From Rhizobium herbae (lineage in GTDB: Bacteria > Pseudomonadota > Alphaproteobacteria > Rhizobiales > Rhizobiaceae), in the NCBI RefSeq assembly GCF_017873135.1, contig NZ_JAGGJV010000003.1, forward strand, positions 522,233 to 586,232: 64,000 nucleotides of DNA. Reading direction: 5' to 3'. Positions within the stretch are counted from its first letter, which is position 1. Each line of letters begins with the position of its first letter. This document shows positions 37,378 to 47,780 of this stretch, in pieces. A program made the translations under genes and the position numbers. Under the pieces are notes generated by a model. It made no database searches. It was not told where the DNA came from and saw only the letters and a list, made by a program, of their open reading frames with translations.

Positions 37378-37989
37378 ATGCGGGTCCTGCCTCAAGGTAT
37401 CCGGCATATTCCGGGCCTTCTCGATCGTGAGAAGCAGGAGGCGCTGGTCGAGATCATTCGTGCAGTCGTGGCAGAGGCGCCACTGTTCGTGCCGGCCATG
37501 CCGCGCACCGGCAAGCCGATGTCCGTGCGCATGACCAATTGCGGCCCGCTCGGCTGGGTGACGGACAAGGAGCGCGGCTACCGCTACCAGCCTGAACATC
37601 CGGTAACCGGCAGGCCGTGGCCTGCGATGCCGGGCGCGCTGCTCGATATCTGGCATGCCGTTTCAGGTGCGTCCAAGGAACCGGAGGCCTGTCTCGTCAA
37701 TTTCTATGCCGACGATGCCCGTATGGGCCTGCATCAGGATCGCGACGAACAGGACCTGGAAACGCCCGTCGTCTCGATCTCGCTTGGAGACAGCTGCCTG
37801 TTTCGTGTCGGCGGGAGCGAGCGGAGCGACCGGACCCTGTCCTTCAAGCTATCGAGCGGCGATGTCGTCGTTTTAGGCGGCGAAGGACGTCTTGCCTTTC
37901 ACGGCGTCGACAAGATCTATCCGAATACCTCGACGCTTCTGAAGAATGGTGGCCGCATCAACCTGACGCTCCGCCGCGTCACGGTGTAA
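37378..37989 (+). CDS. alkB: AlkB-like 2-oxoglutarate/Fe(II) dioxygenase
   Basis: Oxidative demethylase of alkylated nucleic acid bases, 203 residues. The iron triad is in LHQDRDEQD (HxD) and FHGVDKIYP (His), with the oxoglutarate Arg in NLTLRRV at the C-terminus. NFYADDARMGLHQD is typical of bacterial AlkB. There is no Ada nearby, so adaptive-response control is not evident. It converges with coaA with only 3 bases between. Confidence 0.9.
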   Translation: MRVLPQGIRHIPGLLDREKQEALVEIIRAVVAEAPLFVPAMPRTGKPMSVRMTNCGPLGWVTDKERGYRYQPEHPVTGRPWPAMPGALLDIWHAVSGASKEPEACLVNFYADDARMGLHQDRDEQDLETPVVSISLGDSCLFRVGGSERSDRTLSFKLSSGDVVVLGGEGRLAFHGVDKIYPNTSTLLKNGGRINLTLRRVTV

Positions 37990-37992
37990 TTT

Positions 37993-38988
37993 TCAGAGTT
38001 TGCGCAGCGCCACCGTCTCGGTGAGGTGGTTGGGCCCCTTCTGCAGGATCAGGTCGGCACGCGGCCGCGTCGGCAGGATATTCTGGCGCAGGTTCTTCAG
38101 GTTGATATTGTGCCAGAGCCCTTCGGCGATCGTCAGCGCCTCCTCTTCGCTCACCTCCGCATAGCGCTTGAAGAACGAATCCGGGTTGCGGAACGCGGTC
38201 TGGCGCAGGCGCATGAAGCGATTGACATACCAGGTGTGGATCAGGCTCTCCTCGGCATCGATATAGATCGAGAAGTCGAAGAAATCCGACACCATCGGCA
38301 CGATCTTGCCATCGGCCGGTAGATTGCGTGACTGCAGCACGTTGATTCCTTCGAAGATCAGGATATCCGGCCGATCGACGGTCTGGAACTGGTCGGGCAG
38401 CACGTCGTAGGTCAGATGCGAATAGGACGGTGCCTTGACGTTCGGCTGGCCGGCCTTGATCGCCGACAGAAAGCGCAAAAGCGCGCCGATGTCGTAGCTC
38501 TCGGGAAAGCCCTTCCGGTCCATCATGTTTTCCCGCTGCAACGTCGCGTTGGGATAGAGGAAACCGTCGGTGGTGACGAGATCGACCTTCGGGCTCGACG
38601 GCCAGCGCGACAGAAGTTCTGCGAGAATACGGGCGGTCGTCGATTTTCCTACGGCAACAGAGCCTGCGATGCCGATGACGAAGGGGGTCTTCGCATCGTT
38701 GGACATGCTGAGGAACCTCTGGCGCTGCGCAAACAGCATCTGCGAGGATTCGACATGCGTGGACAGGAGGCGCGACAGCGACAGGTAGATGCGACGCACT
38801 TCGCTGAGATCGATCGGGTCGTTTAGCGAGCGCAGCCGGTGCACCTCGTCCGCCGTCAGCGTCAGCGGCGTGTCGGCCCGGAAATGCGACCATTCTTCCG
38901 CCGAAAAGAAACGGTAGGGCGAATAGTCCTTGTTGTCGAAATGATCCGGAATATCGGCCGGCGCGATGTCTTTTGCGGCGATTGTCAT
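37993..38988 (-). CDS. coaA: Pantothenate kinase type I
   Basis: First and controlled step of coenzyme A synthesis, 331 residues. P-loop [16 protein letters not shown] is near residues 103-118. [10 protein letters not shown] and the C-terminal [12 protein letters not shown] match the type I family. It is the last gene of the his run, 7 bases after hisE, which is a typical rhizobial order. Confidence 0.95.
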   Translation of the reverse strand: MTIAAKDIAPADIPDHFDNKDYSPYRFFSAEEWSHFRADTPLTLTADEVHRLRSLNDPIDLSEVRRIYLSLSRLLSTHVESSQMLFAQRQRFLSMSNDAKTPFVIGIAGSVAVGKSTTARILAELLSRWPSSPKVDLVTTDGFLYPNATLQRENMMDRKGFPESYDIGALLRFLSAIKAGQPNVKAPSYSHLTYDVLPDQFQTVDRPDILIFEGINVLQSRNLPADGKIVPMVSDFFDFSIYIDAEESLIHTWYVNRFMRLRQTAFRNPDSFFKRYAEVSEEEALTIAEGLWHNINLKNLRQNILPTRPRADLILQKGPNHLTETVALRKL

Positions 38989-38995
38989 GAACTGT

Positions 38996-39310
38996 CTACC
39001 GGCTTGCCTTTTCCTGGAGCCCCGACTGGCTGGTGCGCCGCTCGAGCTCGTCCATCACATCCTGCAACGGAATATCAGCAATTTTCAATACGACCATCAG
39101 ATGATAGATCAGATCGGCACTTTCCGCGACGAGATTGGCGCGATCGTTGCTGATGGCGGCGATCACGGTCTCCACAGCTTCCTCGCCGAGCTTCTTGGCA
39201 GCTTTCGCCTGGCCATGCGCGACGAGCTTGGCCGTCCAGGATTCGTCCGGCGAGGCCTGTGCCCGCGTGGCGACGATGGTTTCGAGATCGGAAAGGGTGA
39301 AATCGCTCAT
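38996..39310 (-). CDS. hisE: Phosphoribosyl-ATP pyrophosphatase
   Basis: Second step of histidine synthesis, 104 residues, MazG-like helical fold. [11 protein letters not shown] and [13 protein letters not shown] carry the acidic metal ligands. It is a standalone HisE rather than a HisIE fusion; hisI is not in the window. It lies 19 bases after hisF. Confidence 0.94.
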   Translation of the reverse strand: MSDFTLSDLETIVATRAQASPDESWTAKLVAHGQAKAAKKLGEEAVETVIAAISNDRANLVAESADLIYHLMVVLKIADIPLQDVMDELERRTSQSGLQEKASR

Positions 39311-39329
39311 CTGCTTCAAGTCCTCACGC

Positions 39330-40106
39330 TCAATCGAGCCGCATGGCAATGCCATGCTCTGCCATATAGCGCTTGGCTTCGCCGATACTATAGGTGCCGA
39401 AATGGAAGATCGAGGCGGCCAGCACCGCCGTCGCATGGCCGTCGCGAATGCCCTCGACCATATGATCGAGAGTACCGACACCGCCCGACGCAATGACCGG
39501 CACCGAAACGCGGTCTGCGATGGTCCGGGTGAGACCGATGTCATAGCCGGCCTTCGATCCGTCGCGGTCCATCGAGGTCAAAAGCAGCTCGCCAGCGCCG
39601 AGCGTGACCATTTTCTCGGCAAAGGTGACGGCATCAATGCCGGTCGCCTGCCTGCCGCCATGGGTAAAGATTTCCCAGCGGTCTTCTTCCCCGGGCTGTG
39701 ACACTTTCTTCGAATCGATCGACACGACGATGCACTGGTTGCCGAACTTGTCTGCTGCCTCGGCGACAAAGTCGGGATTGCTCACCGCAGCCGAATTGAT
39801 CGACACCTTGTCGGCACCGGCAAGCAGCAGCTTGCGGATATCGGCCACGGTTCGCACGCCGCCGCCGACCGTCAGCGGCATGAAGCAATGATCGGCTGTA
39901 CGAGCGACGACGTCGAAGATCGTGTCGCGATTGTCGGAGGAGGCGGTGATGTCGAGGAAGCAGAGCTCGTCGGCACCGGCGGCATCATAGGCCTTGGCCG
40001 ATTCGACGGGGTCGCCGGCGTCGATCAGGTCGAGGAAACTGACACCTTTGACGACGCGGCCGTCCTTGACGTCGAGGCAGGGAATGACACGGGCTTTGAG
40101 GGTCAT
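39330..40106 (-). CDS. hisF: Imidazole glycerol phosphate synthase cyclase subunit
   Basis: Takes ammonia from HisH to make IGP and AICAR, 258 residues, TIM barrel. Catalytic Asp11 ([15 protein letters not shown]) and Asp130 region (VVSIDSKKV) are present, with paired phosphate sites ([10 protein letters not shown]). It overlaps hisA by 4 bases. Confidence 0.96.
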   Translation of the reverse strand: MTLKARVIPCLDVKDGRVVKGVSFLDLIDAGDPVESAKAYDAAGADELCFLDITASSDNRDTIFDVVARTADHCFMPLTVGGGVRTVADIRKLLLAGADKVSINSAAVSNPDFVAEAADKFGNQCIVVSIDSKKVSQPGEEDRWEIFTHGGRQATGIDAVTFAEKMVTLGAGELLLTSMDRDGSKAGYDIGLTRTIADRVSVPVIASGGVGTLDHMVEGIRDGHATAVLAASIFHFGTYSIGEAKRYMAEHGIAMRLD

Positions 40107-40846
40107 GCTGCATTTCCTTGTCTGCCGCGAATGAGCGCCAGCGCTTCGGCCGGATCGATCCGCCCATCATAGAGCGCCCGGCCGGAAATGGCGCCTTCGA
40201 GTTTCGCCGCATCCGGCTGAACCATGCGGCGGATATCGTCCATCGAGGCAAGTCCGCCCGAGGCGATGACCGGGATGGAGACAGCATCGGCCAGTTCTAG
40301 CGTTGAATCCCAGTTGATGCCGGCGAGGATGCCGTCGCGGTCGATGTCGGTATAAATGATGGCGGAAACGCCGGCACCTTCGAATTTTTGCGCCAGCTCG
40401 ATGACGCCGAGTTCGGAGGCTTCCGCCCAGCCCTCAACCGCCACCTTGCCGCCCTTGGCGTCGATGCCGACGGCGACCTTGCCGGGGAATTTTTTGCAAG
40501 CCTCGATCACCAGCGCCGGATCGCGCACCGCGACGGTGCCGAGGATGACGCGGGCAAGCCCGCGCGACAGCCAGTTCTCGATATGATCGAGCGTGCGGAT
40601 GCCGCCGCCGAGCTGCACCGGGTTCTTCGTGGCCTTCAGGATGGCATCGACGGCAGCGCCATTGACGGTCTCGCCGGCAAAGGCGCCGTTGAGATCGACC
40701 ACATGCAGCCATTCGAAGCCCTGGTCCTCGAAGGCCTTGGCCTGGGCGCCGGGGTCGGGATTGTAGACGGTCGCCTGCTCCATGTCGCCGAGCTTGAGGC
40801 GCACGCACTGGCCGTCTTTGAGGTCGATGGCGGGAAATAGGATCAT
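40103..40846 (-). CDS. hisA: ProFAR isomerase
   Basis: Fourth histidine step, ProFAR to PRFAR, 247 residues, TIM barrel. Catalytic Asp8 is in [14 protein letters not shown]; the second acid is in [14 protein letters not shown] and ASGGLAS are the phosphate loops. Coupled to hisF (ATGA overlap) and 1 base after the hisH stop. Confidence 0.96.
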   Translation of the reverse strand: MILFPAIDLKDGQCVRLKLGDMEQATVYNPDPGAQAKAFEDQGFEWLHVVDLNGAFAGETVNGAAVDAILKATKNPVQLGGGIRTLDHIENWLSRGLARVILGTVAVRDPALVIEACKKFPGKVAVGIDAKGGKVAVEGWAEASELGVIELAQKFEGAGVSAIIYTDIDRDGILAGINWDSTLELADAVSIPVIASGGLASMDDIRRMVQPDAAKLEGAISGRALYDGRIDPAEALALIRGRQGNAA

Positions 40847-40847
40847 G

Positions 40848-41498
40848 TCAGGGCTTCCAGCGCAGGAAATTCGAAATGAGGGCGAGGCCGAGCGTCTGGC
40901 TTTTTTCCGGATGGAACTGCGCGCCGGCCTTGTTTGCCCGGGCAACAAACGCCGTCACCGCGCCGCCATAGGTGGTGGTGGCGATCAGGTCTTCCGGGTT
41001 TTCGACGGCGAGATGGTAGGAATGGACGAAATAGGCGTGCAGGCCATCCTCGCCGGTCTTGATGCCATCGAACAACGGATGCGGTTGTTTCAGTTGCAGC
41101 GTGTTCCAGCCGATCTGCGGGATTTTCAGCGCCGGATCGGAAGGCACCATCTCGATGACATCGCCCTTGATCCAGCCGAACCCTTGCGTGGTGGTCTTTT
41201 CCAGACCGCGCGACGACATCAGCTGCATGCCGACGCAGATGCCGAGGAAGGGCCGGGCCGATTTTTCGACTGCTTCGCTCAGCGCCTGTTGCATGCCATC
41301 GACGGCATCGAGACCGCGGCGGCAGTCGGCATAGGCGCCGACGCCGGGCAGCACGATCCGGTCGGCGCTGGCGACTCGATCGGCCTTGTCAGTGAGCTCG
41401 ATTTCAGCATTGATGCCGGCTTCACGCGCGGCCCGCTCGAAGGCTTTCGTTGCCGAGCGCAGATTGCCGGATCCATAGTCGATGATCGCAACGCGCAT
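40848..41498 (-). CDS. hisH: Imidazole glycerol phosphate synthase glutaminase subunit
   Basis: Glutamine amidotransferase partner of HisF, 216 residues. The triad is Cys in [11 protein letters not shown], His in AQFHPEKSQ, and the following Glu. GSGNLRS opens the class I fold. Its start shares one base with the stop of the DUF2628 gene. Confidence 0.95.
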   Translation of the reverse strand: MRVAIIDYGSGNLRSATKAFERAAREAGINAEIELTDKADRVASADRIVLPGVGAYADCRRGLDAVDGMQQALSEAVEKSARPFLGICVGMQLMSSRGLEKTTTQGFGWIKGDVIEMVPSDPALKIPQIGWNTLQLKQPHPLFDGIKTGEDGLHAYFVHSYHLAVENPEDLIATTTYGGAVTAFVARANKAGAQFHPEKSQTLGLALISNFLRWKP

Positions 41499-41977
41499 CA
41501 GCGTTCTCCATAATTCTCAAACAGGCCGAAAGCCGCGCGGCCATCGGTGGACTTTGCCGAAATAGGCAATACGGGCGGTTGCGAGACGGTTTCGGGTGGT
41601 TGGGCGGCGTCAGTTTCCGACTGATGATCGTAGATCATTTCCGCCGTTGCCAGATCATCCGCAGTGATGATTGACCGCAATGTCCAGCCGCTGCCTTCCA
41701 GGCGACGGGAGACGAAGGCAGGACCTTCAAGCGCAACCAGCATGCGTAAAGCCAGCTCGATCAGAACCCCCGCCAGCATGGCGCTGGGTTCCCGCGTCAA
41801 ATACGCCACGAGCCCCTGGACGATTGCGACCGCGATGCCGGCAATCCATTGCCGCTTCACCAGCAGCCAGATCGCCGGAAAGACAAAAGCGAGCCAGGAA
41901 AACTTGTCGGCGATGAACCGGGCATTGTCATCGTTCCGGCCGGTGCCGGGCGGAGTGAGAACCAGATAGGAGGCCAT
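41498..41977 (-). CDS. DUF2628 membrane protein within the his operon
   Basis: 159 residues of unknown function. A conserved N-terminus ([10 protein letters not shown]) is followed by two to three hydrophobic helices near 28-85 ([33 protein letters not shown]) and a soluble, variable C-terminus. It overlaps hisH by one base, so it is co-translated with histidine enzymes. ATG 41977 is preferred; TTG 41986 is possible. Confidence 0.8.
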   Translation of the reverse strand: MASYLVLTPPGTGRNDDNARFIADKFSWLAFVFPAIWLLVKRQWIAGIAVAIVQGLVAYLTREPSAMLAGVLIELALRMLVALEGPAFVSRRLEGSGWTLRSIITADDLATAEMIYDHQSETDAAQPPETVSQPPVLPISAKSTDGRAAFGLFENYGER

Positions 41978-42004
41978 ATCAGCCAACTTTCAATATGGGC
42001 CGGG

Positions 42005-42613
42005 TCAGACCAGCGTTCCCTTGGTCGAGGGGACGCGGCCTGCCTGGCGCGGATCGATCTCTGTTGCCGTGCGAAGCACGCGGGCAACGGCCTTGAAGCA
42101 GGTTTCGGAGATATGATGGTTGTTGGCGCCGTAGATGTTCTGCACATGCAGTGTGATGCCGCCATGCTGGGCGAGCGCCTGGAAGAATTCGCGCACCAGT
42201 TCGGTGTCGAACGTGCCGATCTTCGGCGCCGAGAAGGCGACGTTCCACACGAGAAACGGGCGGCCGGAGACGTCGACGGCGGCGCGGGTCATCGTCTCGT
42301 CCATGGCAAGGTCGAGCGAGGCGTAGCGCGCAATGCCGCGCCGGTCGCCGAGCGCCTGGGAGATGGCCTGACCGATGGCGATGCCGGTGTCTTCGACGGT
42401 GTGGTGGTCGTCGACATGCCGGTCGCCTTCGGCGACGATGTCCATGTCGATCAGCGAATGGCGGGAAAGCTGCTCCAGCATATGGTCGAAAAAGCCGACG
42501 CCGGTTGAAATCCGCGACGTGCCGGTGCCGTCGATATTGACGGACACGGTCACCGAGGTTTCGTTGGTCTTGCGCGAAACGCTGCCGCTGCGGCTTGACT
42601 GCTGGTCGGCCAT
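42005..42613 (-). CDS. hisB: Imidazoleglycerol-phosphate dehydratase
   Basis: Dehydrates IGP to imidazole acetol phosphate, 202 residues, monofunctional (no phosphatase domain as in enterobacteria). Manganese ligands are in [18 protein letters not shown] and [12 protein letters not shown]. First gene of the minus-strand his operon; hslV diverges from it across 224 bases. Confidence 0.96.
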   Translation of the reverse strand: MADQQSSRSGSVSRKTNETSVTVSVNIDGTGTSRISTGVGFFDHMLEQLSRHSLIDMDIVAEGDRHVDDHHTVEDTGIAIGQAISQALGDRRGIARYASLDLAMDETMTRAAVDVSGRPFLVWNVAFSAPKIGTFDTELVREFFQALAQHGGITLHVQNIYGANNHHISETCFKAVARVLRTATEIDPRQAGRVPSTKGTLV

Positions 42614-42745
42614 CAGGTTCTCCAGAATGGTACAGAGCCGCTCCATATCAGGCGGGGGGCGAAATATCCAGAACTGCCGCCATGATTCTCGAAAGCGCGA
42701 AATAGCCCGGACTTTCCTCCGACAGGGGAGCGGGATGCGGAGTAT

Positions 42746-42773
42746 TTGCAATCGGCAAAACCGCTCTTACATA
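42746..42773 (+). promoter_or_regulatory. Predicted hslVU promoter
   Basis: TTGCAA (42746-42751) and TACATA (42768-42773) with a 16-base spacer lie about 65 bases upstream of hslV. It looks like a housekeeping promoter; I do not see an alphaproteobacterial RpoH consensus (CTTG...CCCCATAT type) despite the heat-shock role. Confidence 0.45.
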
Positions 42774-42837
42774 GGCTTCAACAGGGCCGACGTCCGGCCC
42801 TTCGAAACGGCCCGGTATCCGGGCAGGATGGATTTTC

Positions 42838-43362
42838 ATGACAACGATTATTACCGTCCGGAAGGGCGGGCAGGTGGTGATGGCGGGCGACGGCCAGGTA
42901 AGCCTCGGCCAGACCGTGATGAAGGGCAATGCCCGCAAGGTCCGCCGGCTTGGTAAGGGCGAGGTGATCGCCGGATTTGCCGGCGCGACAGCCGACGCCT
43001 TCACGCTGCTGGAGCGGCTCGAATCCAAGCTCGAGCAGTATCCGGACCAGCTGATGCGCGCCGCCGTCGAACTTGCCAAGGACTGGCGCACCAACAAATA
43101 TCTGCGCAATCTCGAAGCGATGATGCTGGTCGCCGACAAGTCGATCACGCTGGCGATCACCGGCAATGGCGACGTGCTTGAGCCGGAACACGGCACGATC
43201 GCCATCGGCTCCGGCGGCAATTTTGCCTTTGCAGCCGCCCGTGCGCTGATGGATTCGGACAAGACGGCCGAAGAGATCGCCCGCCGGGCGATGGAGATCG
43301 CCGGCGACATTTGCGTCTACACCAATGGCAATATCGTGATCGAAAAGCTCGATGTCGCCTGA
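42838..43362 (+). CDS. hslV: ATP-dependent protease subunit HslV
   Basis: Peptidase ring of the HslUV protease, 174 residues. After Met removal the N-terminal Thr2 is the nucleophile ([11 protein letters not shown]). GDGQVSLG and [14 protein letters not shown] are typical. Its end overlaps the GNAT gene by 11 bases. Confidence 0.96.
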   Translation: MTTIITVRKGGQVVMAGDGQVSLGQTVMKGNARKVRRLGKGEVIAGFAGATADAFTLLERLESKLEQYPDQLMRAAVELAKDWRTNKYLRNLEAMMLVADKSITLAITGNGDVLEPEHGTIAIGSGGNFAFAAARALMDSDKTAEEIARRAMEIAGDICVYTNGNIVIEKLDVA

Positions 43363-43873
43363 CCAACCGCCCCGCTATCACTTTCGCGATGTGCGCCGGG
43401 AGGATTTCCCGCTGCTTGGCCGCTGGCTGGCAGAGCCGCATGTCGCAAAATGGTGGGGTGAGTCGACAGAAGAGCTGGCGGGCATCGAGGAGGCCATGAC
43501 AAGCGTCGAAACACGCCCGTTGATGGTCGAGCTGGACGGCACGCCGATTGCCTATCTGCAATGTTATGATCCGCATCTGGAAGACGATCATCCCTATCAG
43601 GATCAGCCGCCGGGCACGCTGGGGATCGATATCTCGATCGGCAATCCGGACTTGACCGGCAGAGGACACGGCAGTGCGATCATCCGCCAGTTCTGTGCTG
43701 AACTTTTTGCGGCCGGTACCGCGCGCGTCGTCATCGATCCCGATCCGGCCAATACGCAAGCCATTCGCGCCTATGAGAAAGCGGGGTTCCGCTTCCTCGA
43801 TACACGCCATTCCATTTATGGTCCGGCCCATTTCATGGTGCTGGACAAAGCTGAAGAAACGGATTTGCCATGA
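43352..43873 (+). CDS. GNAT acetyltransferase, AAC(6')-like, between hslV and hslU
   Basis: 173 residues of the Acetyltransf_8/AAC(6') branch: WWGESTEEL near 34, [22 protein letters not shown] with the acetyl-CoA loop, and [17 protein letters not shown]. Chromosomal relatives are often labelled aminoglycoside acetyltransferase by similarity, but the natural substrate is unknown. It overlaps hslV by 11 bases and hslU by 4, so all three are co-translated. Confidence 0.85.
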   Translation: MSPDQPPRYHFRDVRREDFPLLGRWLAEPHVAKWWGESTEELAGIEEAMTSVETRPLMVELDGTPIAYLQCYDPHLEDDHPYQDQPPGTLGIDISIGNPDLTGRGHGSAIIRQFCAELFAAGTARVVIDPDPANTQAIRAYEKAGFRFLDTRHSIYGPAHFMVLDKAEETDLP

Positions 43874-45177
43874 CCACATTTTCCCCCCGCGAAATCGTCT
43901 CGGAGCTCGACCGGTTCATCATCGGCCAGCACGATGCCAAGCGCGCCGTTGCCATCGCCTTGCGCAATCGCTGGCGCCGCCAGCAGCTCAATGATGAGCT
44001 GCGCGACGAAGTCATGCCGAAGAACATCCTGATGATCGGCCCGACCGGCGTCGGCAAGACGGAGATTTCCCGCCGCCTGGCCAAGCTCGCCGGAGCGCCC
44101 TTCATCAAGGTCGAAGCGACGAAATTCACCGAAGTCGGCTATGTCGGCCGCGATGTCGAGCAGATCATCCGCGATCTCGTCGAGGTCGGCATCGGTCTGG
44201 TGCGAGAAAAGAAGCGCGCCGACGTCAAGGCGAAGGCCCATCTGAATGCCGAAGAGCGCGTACTCGATGCGCTGGTCGGCTCCACGTCATCGCCGGCCAC
44301 CCGCGACAGTTTCCGCAAGAAGCTGCGCGCCAACGAGCTGGACGACAAGGAAATAGACATCGAGATCGCCGATGCGGGAACGCCCGGTGGCGGTTTCGAA
44401 ATCCCCGGCATGCCAGGCGCCAACATTGGCGTCCTCAACCTGTCGGAAATGTTCGGCAAGGCCATGGGGCCGCGCACCAAGAAGGTGCGTTCGACCGTCA
44501 AGGATTCCTATGGCATCCTGATCAACGACGAATCCGACAAGCTGCTCGACAACGAGGAGATCCAGCGCGAGGCCGTGCGCTCGGCCGAGAATGACGGTAT
44601 CGTCTTCCTCGACGAGATCGACAAGATCGCCGCCCGCGACGGCGGCATGGGTGCAGGTGTTTCCCGTGAAGGCGTGCAGCGCGACCTGCTTCCACTGGTC
44701 GAAGGTACGACGGTCGCAACCAAATATGGTCCGGTGAAGACCGACCATATCCTGTTCATCGCCTCGGGTGCCTTCCACGTCTCGAAGCCGTCCGATCTGC
44801 TGCCGGAGCTTCAGGGCCGCCTGCCGATCCGCGTCGAGCTGAAGGCGCTGACCAAGGAGGATTTCCGCCGCATCCTGACGGAAACCGAAGTCAGCCTGAT
44901 CCGCCAGTACAAGGCGTTGCTCGAAACGGAAGGCGTCAGCCTTGATTTCACCGAGGACGCGCTCGATGCGCTTGCCGATGTCGCCGTCATGCTCAATTCG
45001 AGCGTCGAGAATATCGGCGCGCGGCGCTTGCAGACGGTGATGGAGCGGGTTCTCGACGAAATCTCCTATGCGGCCCCGGATAAATCCGGCGAATCGCTGA
45101 AGATCGATGCGGAATACGTGAAAAAGCATGTCGGCGATCTCGCCGCCAATACGGATCTGTCGCGTTATATTCTGTAA
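43870..45177 (+). CDS. hslU: ATP-dependent protease ATPase subunit HslU
   Basis: AAA+ unfoldase that feeds HslV, 435 residues. Walker A is [13 protein letters not shown] near residues 56-68; Walker B is [14 protein letters not shown]. The I-domain is inserted between them. The C-terminus ends LSRYIL, whose tail docks in HslV pockets. A terminator follows. Confidence 0.97.
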   Translation: MTTFSPREIVSELDRFIIGQHDAKRAVAIALRNRWRRQQLNDELRDEVMPKNILMIGPTGVGKTEISRRLAKLAGAPFIKVEATKFTEVGYVGRDVEQIIRDLVEVGIGLVREKKRADVKAKAHLNAEERVLDALVGSTSSPATRDSFRKKLRANELDDKEIDIEIADAGTPGGGFEIPGMPGANIGVLNLSEMFGKAMGPRTKKVRSTVKDSYGILINDESDKLLDNEEIQREAVRSAENDGIVFLDEIDKIAARDGGMGAGVSREGVQRDLLPLVEGTTVATKYGPVKTDHILFIASGAFHVSKPSDLLPELQGRLPIRVELKALTKEDFRRILTETEVSLIRQYKALLETEGVSLDFTEDALDALADVAVMLNSSVENIGARRLQTVMERVLDEISYAAPDKSGESLKIDAEYVKKHVGDLAANTDLSRYIL

Positions 45178-45207
45178 AAACGGGTGCCGGCGTTAAGAGG
45201 TCGGAGA

Positions 45208-45243
45208 GGGCATCTGTCACGCGACAGGTGCCCTTGGTTGTTT
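45208..45243 (+). terminator. Intrinsic terminator of hslVU operon
   Basis: GGGCATCTGTC (45208-45218) pairs with GACAGGTGCCC (45223-45233), 11 bp including one G-U, with a T-rich tail (TTGGTTGTTT). Confidence 0.8.
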
Positions 45244-45352
45244 CTCAAGCCTGCACGCGATAAGCCTTTGTCCGTGCCGGGCATGATTCCGACACGATTT
45301 TGCCGCATGCGTCCCGGCGCGTTTAGCCCACAGGTTCACAGGAAAACAGATC

Positions 45353-46303
45353 GTGCGTCCCATCGTCTCCATGCTTCTCCTGGCGGTAACGCTGCTCGTC
45401 TCCGGTCCTGCCCTTGCGGACGGCGTTCGCGTCGTGCCTGAAGGAAACCGCTTTCAGGACCAGCCGAATGTCCCCGGAGCGTCCGTGCGCCGGACCAAGG
45501 CCGGCAAGACGTCCTTCGACGCGAAATATGAGAAGGTGCGCAATCTTCTGGCCACCGACGGCAAGCTGATGAGCAAGATCAAGTCGACGGCGCGGGCCTA
45601 TGGTATCGACCCGATCCATATGATCGGTGCCATCGTCGGCGAGCATACCTACAATGTCGACGCCTATGACCGGCTGCAATCCTACTACGTCAAGGCTGCC
45701 GCCTATGCCGGCGACAGCTTCCGTTTCGCCTATGAGGGGGAGAGTGTCGCCGACTTCGTTGCGCGTCCGGAGTTCTCAAAATGTGCGGGTAAGAAAAGCT
45801 CCTACGCACTCTGGAGCTGCCGCGAAAGCGTGTGGGACAGCCAGTTCCGTGGCAACACGGTGGGTGGTACGTCCTATCCGAACAACCGTTTCAGTGCTGT
45901 CTTCTTCCAGCCGTTTTATGCGGGCCAGACCTTCGGCCTCGGCCAAATCAATCCGCTGACAGCTTTGATGCTGACCGACATGGTCTCGCGCGTCTCTGGC
46001 TATGACCGACTGGATGAAAACGACGCGTCGGGCGTCTATACGGCGATCATGGATCCGGACCAGTCGCTCGCCTATATGGCGGCCTCGATCCGCCATTCGA
46101 TCGATGCCTACAAGTCGATCGCCGGCATGGATATTTCCGACAATCCAGGTATTACCGCGACGCTTTACAATGTCGGCAATCCGGACCAGCGCGCAGCGGC
46201 GCTTGCTGCGAAGAACAAGGATGGCAACGTCCAATGGCCCGAGGAAAATTATTACGGCTGGCTGGTCAACGACAAGCTGGCGGAATTGAAGGCGCTGCTC
46301 TAG
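45353..46303 (+). CDS. DUF1402 secreted protein, lytic-transglycosylase-like
   Basis: 316 residues, annotated as DUF1402 in relatives. A signal peptide ends near residue 22 (GPALADG). The core resembles soluble lytic transglycosylases: GIDPIHMIGAIVGEHTYN places Glu97 where the catalytic Glu sits, FGLGQINPLTAL (194-205) matches the GLMQ-P-TA motif, and TLYNVGNP (270-277) matches the AYN-G motif. A periplasmic cell-wall role is inferred. GTG 45353 is the start. It is a single gene between hslU and the P450. Confidence 0.72.
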   Translation: MRPIVSMLLLAVTLLVSGPALADGVRVVPEGNRFQDQPNVPGASVRRTKAGKTSFDAKYEKVRNLLATDGKLMSKIKSTARAYGIDPIHMIGAIVGEHTYNVDAYDRLQSYYVKAAAYAGDSFRFAYEGESVADFVARPEFSKCAGKKSSYALWSCRESVWDSQFRGNTVGGTSYPNNRFSAVFFQPFYAGQTFGLGQINPLTALMLTDMVSRVSGYDRLDENDASGVYTAIMDPDQSLAYMAASIRHSIDAYKSIAGMDISDNPGITATLYNVGNPDQRAAALAAKNKDGNVQWPEENYYGWLVNDKLAELKALL

Positions 46304-46385
46304 CTTTCCTGAAATAGCCACACCTTCATGCGAAGGTGGGTGGTTGGAGCCGCCAGTCGGCGGCGGCGCTGGGAAAGCTATCTTC

Positions 46386-47780
46386 ATGGACATGAGACCA
46401 GAACCCTTCGAGCCGCCCGCGCCCATCCCGCGCACGGTGCCGCCGTCGCGTTTCCAGGTCATCCGCACGGTGATGCGCAATCCGCTCGAGCTCTGGGGCG
46501 AGCCTTCCTATACGCTGCCCTGGATCGACACCAAGTTCATCAATCAGCGCACGTTGATCGTCAACGACCCGAACCTCATCCGCTACATCCTTGTCGAGAA
46601 TGCCGCGAACTACGAGATGTCCAGGGTGCGGCGCCTCATTCTCAGGCCGATCCTGCGCGACGGGTTGTTGACGGCGGAGGGCGAGGTCTGGAAGCGGTCG
46701 CGCAAGGCCATGGCGCCGGTGTTCACACCGCGCCATGCGCGGGGCTTTGCCAAGCAGATGCTCGCCAAGACCGAGGAATATGCGCTTCGGTACGACGAGG
46801 CCGCCGCTGCCGGTTCGGTGGTCAACATCGCCAACGATATGACCGAGCTGACCTACGAAATCCTGTCGGAAACGTTGTTTTCCGGACAGATCGCCGCGGA
46901 GACCGAGGGGTTTACCAATAGCGTCGAACGGCTGCTGCACCGGATGGGCCGCGTCGATCCGATGGACCTGATGCTGGCGCCGTCCTGGGTGCCGCGGCTC
47001 ACCCGCATCGGCGGAACCAGGCTGATGGCGGAGTTCCAGGCGATCGTCGCAAAGACCATGGACGAGCGGCGGGCGCTGATACGCTCGGACCCGGAAGCAG
47101 CACCGCAGGACTTCCTGACGCTGCTCTTGCAGCTTGAGCGGCCGGAAGGCCTGTCGACCGACGAAATCGCCGACAATATCCTGACCTTCATTGGCGCCGG
47201 CCACGAGACGACGGCACGGGCGCTGGCCTGGACGCTCTATTGCGTCGCCAATTCTCCGCACATCCGCGAGAACATGGAGGCGGAGATCGACAGGGTGCTG
47301 TCCAGCGGCGCCGAACCTGTGGACTGGCTTGACCTGATGCCGCATGTGCGCGCCTCCTTCGAGGAGGCCATGCGACTCTATCCGCCGGCGCCCTCGATCA
47401 ACCGGGCGGCGATCAAGGCCGATTCATGGATGTCGCCGGAGGGCGAGCGTGTGGACATTCCCAAGGGCATCTCGGTTCTGGTCATGCCCTGGACGCTGCA
47501 TCGCCATGCACTCTACTGGGAAAAACCCCGCGCCTTCATGCCGGAGCGTTTCCTGCCGGAAAATCGCGACAAGCTGCACCGCTTCCAGTACCTCCCGTTC
47601 GGCGCAGGTCCGCGCATCTGCATCGGCGCCACGTTCGCGCTGCAGGAGGCGGTGATCGCGCTTGGTGTTCTGATGAAGCGGTTCCGCTTCGACATGACGC
47701 CGGAGACAAAACCCTGGCCGGTGCAGCGGTTGACCACGCAGCCTAGGGGCGGGCTGCCGATGAGGGTGTCGGCTCGGTAA
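46386..47780 (+). CDS. Cytochrome P450
   Basis: Heme monooxygenase, 464 residues, cytoplasmic (no membrane anchor). The I-helix oxygen motif is GAGHETTARA, the K-helix ExxR is EEAMR, and the heme loop is FGAGPRICIG with Cys412 as ligand. A redox partner is not encoded nearby. The overall pattern is nearer the CYP4/CYP102-like branch than CYP107. The last 38 bases overlap the convergent gene at 47743. Confidence 0.93.
   Translation: MDMRPEPFEPPAPIPRTVPPSRFQVIRTVMRNPLELWGEPSYTLPWIDTKFINQRTLIVNDPNLIRYILVENAANYEMSRVRRLILRPILRDGLLTAEGEVWKRSRKAMAPVFTPRHARGFAKQMLAKTEEYALRYDEAAAAGSVVNIANDMTELTYEILSETLFSGQIAAETEGFTNSVERLLHRMGRVDPMDLMLAPSWVPRLTRIGGTRLMAEFQAIVAKTMDERRALIRSDPEAAPQDFLTLLLQLERPEGLSTDEIADNILTFIGAGHETTARALAWTLYCVANSPHIRENMEAEIDRVLSSGAEPVDWLDLMPHVRASFEEAMRLYPPAPSINRAAIKADSWMSPEGERVDIPKGISVLVMPWTLHRHALYWEKPRAFMPERFLPENRDKLHRFQYLPFGAGPRICIGATFALQEAVIALGVLMKRFRFDMTPETKPWPVQRLTTQPRGGLPMRVSAR

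Noticed and set aside
42614..42837. RpoH heat-shock promoter for hslVU
   Set aside because: No good CTTG with a matching -10 was found at the right spacing; a housekeeping-type promoter fits better.
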